A stretch of DNA of 63,266 bases from Lentisphaerae bacterium GWF2_38_69 (GCA_001803205.1 MHBE01000007.1:1-63266); one strand, 5' to 3'; shown: positions 9,816 to 19,685, counted from the stretch's first letter. The notes: generated by a model from the sequence alone, not told the origin. Translations and numbers: made by a program.

Positions 9816-9829
9816 TGTGGCTGCTTAGT

Positions 9830-12784
9830 CTAAATCGTTTCAATAATAAGTTTTGGATTTAGTTCTGAATTTGCTTTCTCCAATTGTTTTTTCCCTGAAA
9901 TTGTACAGCAGGAAAAGTTTTTCTCTGCGTTTTTTAGTATTGTTTCAGCTGCTTTTTTGATTTTTCCCTCGTTAAGGGAGAGAAGATCTGTCCTGAATTT
10001 GGCTCTTAAATTCTCTGTGGAATTTCTAAGATGTCTATTAAGAGAGAGGGACACGGCATCCTCCGGTCTTACTGGTTTATCGATTTTTTTGAGGCTGCCT
10101 ATTATGGCAAGTTCCAGTTCTTCATTGGCAAAATGTTTTGAACATATAAAGTCCAAAGATTTTCTAAAAGTATCATAGCTTTCTTTTATGCACGGGTCTC
10201 TGTAGGTACTGAAAGAAAGGGTTCCATTGAGCATAGAATAGGCTGTACTTGCTCCGTATGCGCCCTTCTTAACCCTTATTTCCTCCCAAAGGTAATTAAA
10301 GGTTAGAAAATGAGAGAGCAGGAATAGGGCAGGAGCATGAGGATGCGAGGCTTCGACCGTCTTTAAGACTGCGCTGTTGTAAGAAATGCTGCTTGGCATT
10401 AATATGGCCTTTGGTCCGGGTAAAGTTGAATTAAGTTTAAATACCGGATTATTAATTTCACTTCCTTTCGAGAGAGTTGGAGTCCATGAGTCCAGCATCT
10501 GATTATGCTTATTCGTTCCGATGAAACTTGCCGTAAGAGAGTTTGAGTTTAGCATTAATGATTTTATTTTATATAAATTCTCAATCAGCTTTTCTTTTTC
10601 CCCATCAAAGTTTTCTGCTAAAGTGTTTAAATACCTTAAGTGAGAAATTCCGTTGGTAATTTCTGAGAGATACATGTTTTTGGTCAGGTATTTGGACGCA
10701 TACATTACCGCGTAACTTGAACCGGCACTTAGTATGCTGGACTTGAGGTTTGTTCTTTTCTGCAGAACAAGCTCTCTTAGCCTTTTAATATCTTTGAATT
10801 CACAATGGATGATATTTTCGTTAAGAATAGAAAGCGTTTTTTCAAAATTCTCTTCAAGGCACTTGGAATATATTGTAACAAATGGGTTATATGCCTCAAA
10901 GTTATCAAAGTTGCCGTCACTAACCAAACTTGAAGCAATTCCCCCAGTGTATGAAGCTTCTAGTTCTGCCATTTGAGTATAGGAATGTTTATCTGTCCCC
11001 ATTTTAAGAAAGATGCTTTTGAAGAGAGCCATTGCATTAAAGAGTTCTTCAGGCAAAGAACTCACATCGAAGGCAAGATCAAGGTAGCTTATGCCATTGG
11101 AGAATATGTCGCTAGTTATAATATTTGTCGTGGAGGCATTTCTGATTTTAACCGGATAGTTATATGCTTCTTTATTTATATCGGAAAGTTTAAGTCTTGG
11201 AAGTGTCTTAAGAGTTTCAGGAGAATTAGGTTTTGATTGAAGTTCTTCCAGTCTTTTGGCCTCAGATTTTATTTTCAGGAGATTCTCTTCTGACATCGAG
11301 GCTTTTAGGGATTTCATTTTAGTTTCAAACTCTTCATCAGTCCTGGATTGGTAGTCAGGATCAGGCAGGAATGATATCGTACAATAGTGCTTGTTGTTGA
11401 CGATTTGTTTTAGGAGGATGTTTTCGAGAAAGTTTGATTTCGAATCGACCATGAATTTTAATTCTTTAAGGTAGTTGTTGAGTTTAAGCAGTGTTAGGGG
11501 ATCTGAATCATAAAGCCAATAATCGTAAACTCTTTCCATTATAGTCAGAGGATATGAGGACTGTATTTCTTTTGAATCAATGAATAACTTGTGGAATGCG
11601 GCATCAACTTTATTTTTGTCAAAACCTTTCATTGCTTCATTTTTGCAGGTATCCAAAATAATCTTTTCTATTTTATGATTATCTCTCGGATTAATTCCTT
11701 TTAATCCAACTGTGAAAAAAGTGTCATGCTGGTAATCAGCATAACCTGAAGAAGTCAGAGCTTCGCCTAATTTTGAATCCATCAGAGCTTTTTTAAGTGG
11801 TGATGAGGCATTGTCAAGCAGGTACATTTCCAGAACTGCCATAGACAATGAAGTGATAGTATCTGTAATAGGATTTGTAAGAAAATTGATTGTGGTCGCA
11901 GTTTTATTTTCGTTTTTTTCATCAGCTAATACAGGGTAAGGTATTGATTTTCTAACAGGTTTGATCCATCTGGGCTGTCTGGGCATGCATAAATTGAGTT
12001 TAAGCGCATTGAACCTGTTTAGAAATTCTTCATCAAGGAGCTGTAAAGTTTTTGCAATTTCGAAAGATCCATAGATAATGATGTAGCTATTTGACGGATG
12101 GTAATATTTGGAGTGGTATCGTTTAAATTTTTCATATGTTAAATCCGGGATGGAAGAAGGATTTCCTCCCGAATCTCTGCCGTATATGGTCTCAGGCATT
12201 ATGCTTCTTGACTCTTCTCTGCCTATAATCCCATCCATATCGGAATAAACGCCTTTCATTTCGTTATAGACAACTCCCTCTACAGTGAGTTTCTCTTCAC
12301 CATCAGATTCTGCTATATTGAAGTGATGACCTTCCTGTTTGAAGTGTTCTTTTGTTATCAGGGGATTGAAAACTGCATCGCAATAAACTCTTACAAGATT
12401 AAGGAAATCCTGTTCGTTCGTGCTGGCGCAGGGATAAACGGTTTTGTCAGGATAAGTCATGGCATTAAGAAATGTGGCAAGGCTGGTTTTCAGAAGTTCG
12501 ACAAAAGGGTCTTTCACAGGGTATCGTTTTGAACCGCATAAGACTGTATGTTCAAGGATGTGAGGTAATCCTGTATCGTCAACAGGGAAAGTCCTGAAAG
12601 CTATTGAGAAGAGATTCTCAGTGTCATTTGTCTGAAGATAGATTAGTTTTGCTCCACTTTTTTTATGGATCATTTCATAGGAAATACACATGATATCTTC
12701 AAGCACTTCGCTATTTATCACTTCAAAATTGTTAATTAAGTCGCCTTTCCTGAAAATAATTTGCAATAACTCTTTTCCTGTCAT
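9830..12784 (-). CDS. M16C zinc metalloprotease (PreP/presequence-protease-like)
   Basis: A 984-residue insulinase-superfamily protease of the single-chain M16C type. The inverted zinc motif HILEH gives H75, E78 and H79, followed by CGSKRYPVKDPF and NAMTYPDKTVYP, which are typical of PreP. The family degrades unstructured peptides of moderate length in a closed chamber made of two halves; here both halves are present. The frame is open upstream to a TTG at 12862 that would add a hydrophobic leader, but ATG 12784 (MTGKELLQ) fits the family start and is preferred. No lipobox is seen. It is convergent with ureD and divergent from truA, so it is its own transcription unit. Confidence 0.9.
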   Translation of the reverse strand: MTGKELLQIIFRKGDLINNFEVINSEVLEDIMCISYEMIHKKSGAKLIYLQTNDTENLFSIAFRTFPVDDTGLPHILEHTVLCGSKRYPVKDPFVELLKTSLATFLNAMTYPDKTVYPCASTNEQDFLNLVRVYCDAVFNPLITKEHFKQEGHHFNIAESDGEEKLTVEGVVYNEMKGVYSDMDGIIGREESRSIMPETIYGRDSGGNPSSIPDLTYEKFKRYHSKYYHPSNSYIIIYGSFEIAKTLQLLDEEFLNRFNALKLNLCMPRQPRWIKPVRKSIPYPVLADEKNENKTATTINFLTNPITDTITSLSMAVLEMYLLDNASSPLKKALMDSKLGEALTSSGYADYQHDTFFTVGLKGINPRDNHKIEKIILDTCKNEAMKGFDKNKVDAAFHKLFIDSKEIQSSYPLTIMERVYDYWLYDSDPLTLLKLNNYLKELKFMVDSKSNFLENILLKQIVNNKHYCTISFLPDPDYQSRTDEEFETKMKSLKASMSEENLLKIKSEAKRLEELQSKPNSPETLKTLPRLKLSDINKEAYNYPVKIRNASTTNIITSDIFSNGISYLDLAFDVSSLPEELFNAMALFKSIFLKMGTDKHSYTQMAELEASYTGGIASSLVSDGNFDNFEAYNPFVTIYSKCLEENFEKTLSILNENIIHCEFKDIKRLRELVLQKRTNLKSSILSAGSSYAVMYASKYLTKNMYLSEITNGISHLRYLNTLAENFDGEKEKLIENLYKIKSLMLNSNSLTASFIGTNKHNQMLDSWTPTLSKGSEINNPVFKLNSTLPGPKAILMPSSISYNSAVLKTVEASHPHAPALFLLSHFLTFNYLWEEIRVKKGAYGASTAYSMLNGTLSFSTYRDPCIKESYDTFRKSLDFICSKHFANEELELAIIGSLKKIDKPVRPEDAVSLSLNRHLRNSTENLRAKFRTDLLSLNEGKIKKAAETILKNAEKNFSCCTISGKKQLEKANSELNPKLIIETI

Positions 12785-12875
12785 ATTTGCGCCTGCATCC
12801 AATAGGGTTAAGATTATAAAATAATAAATCCCAAAGATACTATATGAATGGTGGTAAAACAACCATAAAGTAGTC

Positions 12876-12921
12876 CAAGCTTCCAGCTTGAGGGCTAAAT
12901 TTCAGCAAGCAGGATGCTTGC
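12876..12921. repeat. Two palindromes in the M16-truA divergent gap
   Basis: CAAGCT-TCC-AGCTTG (12876-12890) and GCAAGCA-GGA-TGCTTGC (12905-12921) are perfect inverted repeats with 3-base loops, 14 bases apart. They sit between divergent genes, where promoters and operators are expected, but the shape and word style resemble intergenic repeat families found in many environmental genomes. Either reading, operator pair or repeat element, is open. Confidence 0.55.
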
Positions 12922-12942
12922 AGTACAAACGGATAAAAAGCA

Positions 12943-13809
12943 ATGATTGAAGAGACGGCAACTCAAATTCAAAATCAAGTTGGAAGAGCGAACTTTACTT
13001 ATCTTATGAGCGTTGCTTTCGATGGTACCGGCTATCTTGGCTGGCAAATACAGCCGCATGGGCCGACTATTCAATCAGTGATGGAGGAAAAACTCAGCTA
13101 CCTTTTTGGTTCAAAAATATTCCTTAATTCGTCAGGAAGAACAGATGCAGGCGTACATGCTTTAGGCATGGCTGTCTCTTTTACTCCTCCTGCAAAACCT
13201 CAAATCCCTCCCGAAACCATCAAAAGGGCTATGAATAGTATTCTTCCTGCTGAGATAAGAATAAATTCAATTGAGATCAGGGATCAGGAATTCAATGCCA
13301 GATTTGATGCAAAAGGCAAAGCCTATACATATGTAATCCACAATACTAGAAAGGCGAACGCCTTCACTCATCGCTGGGTATGGCAGGTAGCAGATAAATT
13401 TAATGTAGAAGCTGTCCTTCAGGCCGCATCGTATCTGATAGGGATTCATGATTTTTCTTCATTCGCCGTGGAAATAAATAAAACCAAAAAAAATCCGATA
13501 AGGCATATTTTCGATATAAGGACGGATTCTTTCGGAGAATATATCTGCATTACTTTTCTAGGGGAAAGTTTTTTGTATAAAATGGTAAGAAGCCTGATGG
13601 GAACTCTGCACAGAGTAGGGATTGAAAAAGTTCAGCCGCAGAAAGTCCTGGAAATTCTCGAATCGAGAAATAGGCTTTGCGCTTATGATACTGCTCCAGC
13701 TAAAGGGCTCTTTCTTATGGAAGTTTTTTATTCCTACGGAGAATGGAAAGAATTTAAACTTAAGGAACTACCTTTCTTTGTTCAGAAAAGTTACAGGCAG
13801 GATTGTTGA
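12943..13809 (+). CDS. truA: tRNA pseudouridine(38-40) synthase TruA
   Basis: A 288-residue TruA that isomerises uridines in the tRNA anticodon arm. The catalytic aspartate is D68 in SSGRTDAGVHALG. AFDGTGYLGWQIQP, NARFDAKGKAYTYVI and SFLYKMVRSLMGTL are the other family blocks. An internal ATG at 13006 (MSVAFDG) would remove a 21-residue extension; the ribosome site does not decide between them. The gene is divergent from the protease and followed by the RND pump, whose promoter candidate overlaps its stop codon. Confidence 0.94.
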   Translation: MIEETATQIQNQVGRANFTYLMSVAFDGTGYLGWQIQPHGPTIQSVMEEKLSYLFGSKIFLNSSGRTDAGVHALGMAVSFTPPAKPQIPPETIKRAMNSILPAEIRINSIEIRDQEFNARFDAKGKAYTYVIHNTRKANAFTHRWVWQVADKFNVEAVLQAASYLIGIHDFSSFAVEINKTKKNPIRHIFDIRTDSFGEYICITFLGESFLYKMVRSLMGTLHRVGIEKVQPQKVLEILESRNRLCAYDTAPAKGLFLMEVFYSYGEWKEFKLKELPFFVQKSYRQDC

Positions 13810-13834
13810 AATATCTTTTATTTTACGATAGAAT
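13806..13834 (+). promoter_or_regulatory. Sigma70-type promoter candidate for the RND operon
   Basis: TTGAAA (13806-13811) and TAGAAT (13829-13834) are separated by exactly 17 bases. The adaptor gene starts 47 bases downstream. The -35 box overlaps the truA stop codon. In AT-rich DNA such matches arise by chance, so confidence is moderate. Confidence 0.45.
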
Positions 13835-13881
13835 TAGATTATTACTTGCGGATAATAACAAAATAAGGATTCCTTCTTTAT

Positions 13882-15063
13882 ATGCTTAGACCTTTTATTT
13901 GTTTATTTGTGGCTGCCTTGCTTCTGTTTCAGACTTCATGTTCAAAGAAAAACGAACACAATGGGGCGCCTCCGGCTAGACCTGTTCATGTATCTGAAGC
14001 CATTAACCACGATGTACCTGTCTACATAGATGCCATAGGGACACTTACAGCTGAACTTAGCGTGGACATACAGTCACAGGTAACGGGGAAAATAATAAGC
14101 GCTAATTTTACCGAAGGCCAGTTTGTTAAAAAAGGAGATCTCCTTTTTGAAATAGATCCGAACCCTTATCAGGCGATTTTGAATCAGTCATTAGCCCTGC
14201 TTTCACAAAATCAGGCAGATTTGGATATTGCCAAGTGGATAGTGGGAAAAGATAAGAAGCTTTTTGAAACTAAGGCTATGTCTACACAGGATTACGCTAA
14301 ACTCATGGTTGCTTACGACAAAGCTGTAGGAATGGTTGAAGCTGACAAGGCAACAATATGGCAGAATAAAATTAATATTGAATACTGTAAAATAACATCG
14401 CCTATTGATGGTATTACCGGGAAGAGGCTTGTTGACCCCGGCAATATTATAACTGCAAACAGCGGTCCGACACTGGTAAATATTAAAACCATTGATCCTC
14501 TATTTGTAGATTTTACAATTTCTGAGAGAAACCTTCTTCTTCTAAAAGATTCAATGAAGAAAGCTACTCTTGATGTAATCGTAAGCGCATCTGGATTTGA
14601 CTCTAATTACAATAATCAGATTAAGCATTACGAAGGCACTCTCCAGTTTGTTAATAACTCAATAGATCCAGCGACCGGTACAATCGGGTTAAGAGCTGTC
14701 ATCCCTAATAAAGATAGAGAACTCTGGCCTGGCCAGTTTATCAATATAACTTTGATCTACTATATACAGAAGAATGCACTCCTTGTTCCCAACCAGGCTG
14801 TTACTATGGGATTAAAAGGTGAATTTGTGTATGTTATAAAAAATGGCAAGGCCGTACTCATCTGGGTAAAAACAGGATTGAAGGAAGGAGATTATACTAT
14901 TATTGATAGTGTTGTTGGAGATGAGAAAATCAAACCTGGAGACCAATTGGTAACCGTAGGGCAGATGGGGCTAACTCCCAATACGCCTGTGAATATAGTA
15001 GGAAAAGATACTTTTGATCTGCCCTCAATAGAAAAAATATTGACTGAAAATGCTAAAGATTAA
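13882..15063 (+). CDS. RND efflux periplasmic adaptor lipoprotein (AcrA/MexA family)
   Basis: A 393-residue membrane-fusion protein. The N terminus is a lipoprotein signal ending LFQTSC, so the mature protein should be anchored by a lipidated cysteine. The biotinyl-lipoyl-like domain appears as VTGKIISANFTEGQFVKKGDLLFEIDP, in two halves around a helical hairpin, and the second half reads ITSPIDGITGKRLVDPGN. It links the inner-membrane pump encoded next to an outer-membrane channel. AAGGATT precedes the ATG. No outer-membrane factor gene is found in the operon. Confidence 0.92.
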   Translation: MLRPFICLFVAALLLFQTSCSKKNEHNGAPPARPVHVSEAINHDVPVYIDAIGTLTAELSVDIQSQVTGKIISANFTEGQFVKKGDLLFEIDPNPYQAILNQSLALLSQNQADLDIAKWIVGKDKKLFETKAMSTQDYAKLMVAYDKAVGMVEADKATIWQNKINIEYCKITSPIDGITGKRLVDPGNIITANSGPTLVNIKTIDPLFVDFTISERNLLLLKDSMKKATLDVIVSASGFDSNYNNQIKHYEGTLQFVNNSIDPATGTIGLRAVIPNKDRELWPGQFINITLIYYIQKNALLVPNQAVTMGLKGEFVYVIKNGKAVLIWVKTGLKEGDYTIIDSVVGDEKIKPGDQLVTVGQMGLTPNTPVNIVGKDTFDLPSIEKILTENAKD

Positions 15064-15105
15064 AAGCAGTTTTTCATGTCTTAAATGATTTAAAAAAATT
15101 CAAAC

Positions 15106-18100
15106 ATGAGCATTTCCAGAGTTTTTATCAAGAAGCCAATAATGACAGTTCTGGTATTTTTATGTGTAGTACTGTTTGGAACAGCGGCTTATTTTTCTCT
15201 TCCCATAAGTGATTTGCCCGAGGTGCAGAGCCCAGTAATAACAATTAGCGCAAGTTTGCCTGGAGCAAGCCCCAATACGATGGCTTCGGCAGTAGCTTCC
15301 CCTATTGAAAATCAATGCATGCAGATTCCTGGGCTTGAGAGTATAATTTCTACAAGTACGGAAGGCACAACACAGATAACCCTTACATTTAACCTTGCTA
15401 AGAATGTCGATCTGGTGGCTCCGGATGTTCAGGCGGCTATTTCAAGAGCCAGCGCGAATTTGCCCTTGCTTCCAAGTCCTCCGTCATATAAGAAGTTCAA
15501 TCCTTCCGACGCGCCTATTATTTACATACTGGTCACATCCGAAACCATGAATTCTGGAGAGCTTTACGACATAGCCAATAAACGGATTGCTCAAAGAATC
15601 AGCATGATAAACGGAGTTTCAGAAGTCGATTGCTACGGAGCGAAGACCGCCGCAGTTATAAAACTAAATCCTGTCAAACTTGCAGCTTATAACCTCGGAA
15701 TTACTGATGTATCACAGTCTCTTCAGAATAGCACGCCTATGATTCCGGGTGGCAGCATAGATGGAAAATCAAGGGCTTATTCAGTTGAACCTGATGGGCA
15801 GATGACAGATCAAAAACAATATAATGAGCTTATAGTCAAATTTGTTAACGGAGCTCCAGTGCGTATAAGAGACATAGGCGAAGCAAAGAATAGTACTGAT
15901 AATGAAGACATAAAAATAGTTTATTTCAAAAAAGGATTAGGCGAAAGGAATATGCCTTCTTTCATTATGGTAAGAAGGACGGGTGATTCAAACACAATTG
16001 AACTTTCAAATAACATTAAGAAACTGCTTGATACTTTGCAGGAAGAAATCCCTGGCTCAGTAAATATCACTGTTCTTCATGACAGAGCTAAAACTATTCT
16101 GAATTCCATAGATGATGTAAAATTTACTCTGTTCCTGGCTTTTGTACTGGTAGTGCTGGTAATATTTGTTTTCATAGGAAGAGTTTCAGATACAGTCATA
16201 CCTGCTATTTCTTTACCTTTATCGATATTGGCTACATTCCTTGTGATGAAAATTATCGGCTTTACTTTGGATAATTTATCACTTATGGCTTTGACCTTGG
16301 CTGTAGGATTTGTTGTTGATGATGCGATAGTTGTGTTGGAAAATACTGTACGACTGATTGAAGAAGGGCATTCACCTTTCGATGCGGCTGTCATAAGCGC
16401 GAAAGAAATAACCGGTACGGTGATTTCTATGACTTTGTCCCTGGTGACGGTTTTTGTGCCATTGGTTTTTATGGGAGGCGTAGTGGGAAGAACATTCAGA
16501 GAGTTTTCTTTCACAGTGATTCTTGCGGTTGTCTGTTCCGGCATTATTTCTCTTACTTTGAGTCCAATGATGTGCGCCAGGATTCTAAAGCCTATTGAAA
16601 ATGAAAAGGTTAAAAGATTTTCACTTAAAAGAACTGTTGACTTTGTGATCAGAAAACTTTTAACAGGATATGGGCTGATTCTCAGGTTTGTTTTAAAACG
16701 CAAGTATATTTCGCTGATTGTCTGGATAATCTGTATTTTAGGAACAATATGGTTTTATTCAATAGTTCCAAAGGGGTTTATGCCTGTCGGAGATAGCGGA
16801 GTTTCTATGGGAGGAATCCTTTCACCTCTGGGATCTTCTACTGAAATGATGCATAATTTTCAGGACTCCATCGATACTGCATTGAAGAATAATCCATTCA
16901 TTGAGTCATTTGTAACTTTGACTGGAATGAGCAATGGAGCAGATCAATCATCAGGATTCCTTGTCGCTACTCTAGTAGAACAGAAAAACAGGCCGCCTAT
17001 AGAAGCTGTGCTGGGAATGCTCTGGGGTACCTTATCAAATCTAGATTATCCTTTGGGATTTGTTTTCATGCAGCCTGTGCCTGTTTTGAAAATCAGTACA
17101 GGAGGAGAAAGCACTGCTCAGGGATCAAAGTATTCCTATACGATTACCGGCCCATATGAAGACGAAGTATATAGCTGCGCTGATAAACTGAAAGAAGCTA
17201 TGGATAAAATGCCGGAGCTTGTGGGAGTGCAGACAAGTGTGAAACTCAATATGCCCCAGCTTGAAATAGACTTGCTCAGGGACAGGGCATCAACTTTCAA
17301 TATTACCGCAGATGATATAGAAAACACTCTTGCGCTTGCTTATTCAAAAGGAAAAGTGGCACAATTTACTACTGACCTAGATCAATATAATGTAGATTTG
17401 CAGCTCGAAGACAGATATATGAGGAATCCGTCAGATCTCAGAAAACTCTACATTAAATCAGCTTCTACTGGCCAAAATGTTCTCTTTGATAATGTAGCAG
17501 ACATAAAAGTTAATCTTGGTCCTCAGCAAGTATCCCATTCACAGCAAATGGTCTCGGCTACATTGTCTTTTAATGTAAGGCCGAATGTTCCATTAAGTAA
17601 AGTTACTGCAAATATTTCAAAAGCTGCTTCTAATATATTAATTCCCGGCATGACGGGAAAATTCCAGGGCGAAGCTCAAGAATTTCAGGAAGCAATGGCT
17701 TCAATGCTTATTTTAATATTGGTAGCCGTCTTTCTTATGTATGTGATCCTTGGCATACTGTACGAAAGTTATATTCATCCGTTTACTGTGCTTACGACTC
17801 TTCCCGTAGCGGCCTTCGGAGGAATAGGAACCCTTATCGTTTTTCATGCTGAGCTGAATTTATATGCTTATGTAGGGCTTTTTATGCTGCTTGGAATTAT
17901 AGCCAAAAATGGTATAATGATGGTAGATTTCGCCAAACAAAATCGAGAGAAGGGTGAAAAAATGATGTCGGCTATTTATAATGCGTGCCTGGTCAGATTC
18001 CGACCTATACTGATGACCGGACTTGCGGCTATAATGGGAGCTCTCCCCATTGCTCTTGGTGTAGGAGCTGATGGTTCGTCAAGACAATCTCTGGGGCTTG

Positions 18101-18279
18101 TAATTGTAGGAGGGTTAATATTTGCTCAGGTTATCACACTTTTTGTTACCCCGGGAATATACCTTTACATGGAGTGGGTGCAGGAGCATATACTCGATAG
18201 ATTTGAACTCTCCAGATCCCAGGCAGCGGCAAAGTCTCTTGAAGAGAAAACAATTAATTGTAGTAATAACATCAAATAA
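15106..18279 (+). CDS. RND multidrug efflux pump (HAE-1/AcrB type)
   Basis: A 1057-residue inner-membrane proton/drug antiporter, full length for the family. It starts MSISRVFIKKPIMTVLV, has two large periplasmic loops and twelve hydrophobic helices. The proton-relay aspartate pair of helix 4 is D405/D406 in VGFVVDDAIVVLEN. IIAKNGIMMVDFA and RFRPILMTGLAAIMGALP mark helices 10 to 11. Substrates cannot be read from sequence. It follows its adaptor after 42 bases, and a small lipoprotein gene starts 10 bases after its stop. Confidence 0.95.
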   Translation: MSISRVFIKKPIMTVLVFLCVVLFGTAAYFSLPISDLPEVQSPVITISASLPGASPNTMASAVASPIENQCMQIPGLESIISTSTEGTTQITLTFNLAKNVDLVAPDVQAAISRASANLPLLPSPPSYKKFNPSDAPIIYILVTSETMNSGELYDIANKRIAQRISMINGVSEVDCYGAKTAAVIKLNPVKLAAYNLGITDVSQSLQNSTPMIPGGSIDGKSRAYSVEPDGQMTDQKQYNELIVKFVNGAPVRIRDIGEAKNSTDNEDIKIVYFKKGLGERNMPSFIMVRRTGDSNTIELSNNIKKLLDTLQEEIPGSVNITVLHDRAKTILNSIDDVKFTLFLAFVLVVLVIFVFIGRVSDTVIPAISLPLSILATFLVMKIIGFTLDNLSLMALTLAVGFVVDDAIVVLENTVRLIEEGHSPFDAAVISAKEITGTVISMTLSLVTVFVPLVFMGGVVGRTFREFSFTVILAVVCSGIISLTLSPMMCARILKPIENEKVKRFSLKRTVDFVIRKLLTGYGLILRFVLKRKYISLIVWIICILGTIWFYSIVPKGFMPVGDSGVSMGGILSPLGSSTEMMHNFQDSIDTALKNNPFIESFVTLTGMSNGADQSSGFLVATLVEQKNRPPIEAVLGMLWGTLSNLDYPLGFVFMQPVPVLKISTGGESTAQGSKYSYTITGPYEDEVYSCADKLKEAMDKMPELVGVQTSVKLNMPQLEIDLLRDRASTFNITADDIENTLALAYSKGKVAQFTTDLDQYNVDLQLEDRYMRNPSDLRKLYIKSASTGQNVLFDNVADIKVNLGPQQVSHSQQMVSATLSFNVRPNVPLSKVTANISKAASNILIPGMTGKFQGEAQEFQEAMASMLILILVAVFLMYVILGILYESYIHPFTVLTTLPVAAFGGIGTLIVFHAELNLYAYVGLFMLLGIIAKNGIMMVDFAKQNREKGEKMMSAIYNACLVRFRPILMTGLAAIMGALPIALGVGADGSSRQSLGLVIVGGLIFAQVITLFVTPGIYLYMEWVQEHILDRFELSRSQAAAKSLEEKTINCSNNIK

Positions 18280-18289
18280 AGGAAATAAT

Positions 18290-18577
18290 ATGTCATCCTT
18301 AAAATTAACTTTGTTAGGTTTTATATCTCTTATCATCTTTTCATCATGTTCTTCTGATTCATCAATAGCAAATGATTGGAAAGCTGTTGATGACAATGTC
18401 TTTCATGGTCCTGCTGATCCTGATAACACTGGCGATGCGAGAGGCTCTTATGTGTGGATGAATAACCGCATGAATGAGGAACAGGTAGCAGATCAGCTCA
18501 ATACAGAAAGACCTTATGATACAGTAGGTCAGGGCGGTGACGATACAGGCGAAGAAAATATGAGCTTCCAGCCATAA
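18290..18577 (+). CDS. Small putative lipoprotein
   Basis: A 95-residue protein starting at ATG 18290, with AAAGGA at 18278-18283 as ribosome site. Residues 1-19 form a lipoprotein signal and the lipobox-like FSSC puts the lipid cysteine at residue 20. The mature part is acidic and rich in Asp, Gly and Asn (DPDNTGDARG, GQGGDDTGEEN), with no recognised domain. It is most likely co-transcribed with the RND pump. I do not recognise the family; the position suggests an envelope role, but this is only context. Confidence 0.65.
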   Translation: MSSLKLTLLGFISLIIFSSCSSDSSIANDWKAVDDNVFHGPADPDNTGDARGSYVWMNNRMNEEQVADQLNTERPYDTVGQGGDDTGEENMSFQP

Positions 18578-18624
18578 ATAATTTACCAATACTCTTTATC
18601 CTTCATATAGTCTGCTTTGATTTT

Positions 18625-18745
18625 GGCTCAGCCGTCGGAGGAGCCTGAAATTTCAAAATGAAACTTTTATGAGCTTGTACCATGGGCGTCCCTGGCCGAC
18701 TCCGGCAACGGGCAGGCTCGTGATATATCAAAAACATTGCTAGTT
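18625..18745 (-). repeat. Dispersed intergenic repeat, copy B
   Basis: The reverse complement of copy A at 9655-9815, with the same ordered blocks (AAACTAG, ATCACGAGC, CTGCCCGTTGCCGGAGT, GGCCAGGGACGCCC, CTCATAAAAGTTTCATT). It lacks the 28-base internal segment of copy A. It occupies the middle of the 298-base gap between the lipoprotein gene and the capsule exporter. The rest of that gap (18746-18875) is AT-rich; a weak promoter match TTGAAA-17-TAGTTT lies at 18814-18842. Confidence 0.75.
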
Positions 18746-18875
18746 TCAGGGGAGATTATTTCCTATTGAACATTGTTAGATTTGCTATCAAAGTGAATTT
18801 TTTTAAACTTCTCTTGAAAGTAATTTATTTAAGGAATAGTTTCTAAAGTCTTTTATAAACACTTACAAAATTTTC

Positions 18876-19670
18876 ATGAATCAATCATCTGGAATAATTG
18901 TTTTTAAAAATGTAGTCTGGGCTCTTTTGAATCGCGAATTCAAAATGAGGTTTGAAAAAGGCTATCTGTCATATTTATTTGCCTGTGGAGAAGTTTTTAT
19001 TCATGTTTTAATATGGTGGACAATATTTTCTTTCATGGAAAGAAGACCTTTCCTTGATATGGAATTGCCTATATTCATTTTAAGCGGAGCTGTGCCATGG
19101 CTCTTTTTTAGTAAATCAGTTTTAACTAATCTAACTGTTTTTGAAGGGACTAAAGAGTTTCTTGCGTACAAACAGGTAACTATTTTTGCTGCATGTGTAT
19201 CAAGAATTCTTGTGGCAGTAGTTTTAACCTTCTCAGGTTTTATAATCGGACTTTTAGTCTTTTCTTATCTCGGTTATACTTATTTTATATATAATCCGTT
19301 AATCATGTTTCTTGCTTTTTTTATGATGCTGTTTCTATCATTAGGAGTTTCATTGATTGTGTCAATTCCAGGTTATTTTTTTCCTGATTTTACTAAAATT
19401 TTTCCCAATGTAATTAGAGTTTTATATTTTACATCTGGCGTCTTTTGGGATATATCAAGTTTTCCCCCTGATATTAAACCATGGCTAACATGGAATCCTT
19501 TACTTCAAATAATTTCGTTGTTCAGATATTCGTTTCTGCAGGCACCTTTGCCTGGCTATATAAATTTTTATTATTTATGGATAATCATTATTGTGACATT
19601 GTTTTTGGGCGTTGGAATTTATTTTTGTATGAGAAAAGAACTAATCTCAAATGCACGACCTAGAGCCTGA
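18876..19670 (+). CDS. kpsM: Capsule polysaccharide ABC transporter permease (KpsM-like)
   Basis: A 264-residue ABC-2 type permease with about six membrane helices. The N-terminal cytoplasmic helix (LNREFKMRFEKGYLSYLF) and the C-terminal PDIKPWLTWNPLLQIISLFR block match KpsM/Wzm-type exporters. With the following ATPase it should move lipid-linked polysaccharide across the inner membrane. It is first in the capsule operon; the ATPase gene starts 15 bases later. Confidence 0.9.
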   Translation: MNQSSGIIVFKNVVWALLNREFKMRFEKGYLSYLFACGEVFIHVLIWWTIFSFMERRPFLDMELPIFILSGAVPWLFFSKSVLTNLTVFEGTKEFLAYKQVTIFAACVSRILVAVVLTFSGFIIGLLVFSYLGYTYFIYNPLIMFLAFFMMLFLSLGVSLIVSIPGYFFPDFTKIFPNVIRVLYFTSGVFWDISSFPPDIKPWLTWNPLLQIISLFRYSFLQAPLPGYINFYYLWIIIIVTLFLGVGIYFCMRKELISNARPRA

Positions 19671-19685
19671 TTTTGAAGTTTTTAT

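Noticed and set aside
12785-12862. N-terminal membrane leader of the M16 protease from TTG 12862
   Set aside because: The family begins near MTGKELLQ at 12784; the upstream part needs a TTG start without ribosome site and overlaps no conserved region.
16077-16703. Long open frame (208 codons) on the minus strand inside the RND pump gene
   Set aside because: It is the antisense shadow of a strongly conserved pump region, has low-complexity Thr/Ser/Ile content and no ribosome site or family match.
18814-18842. Promoter TTGAAA-17-TAGTTT before the capsule exporter
   Set aside because: Only three of six -10 positions match; in AT-rich DNA this is too weak to list as a feature.
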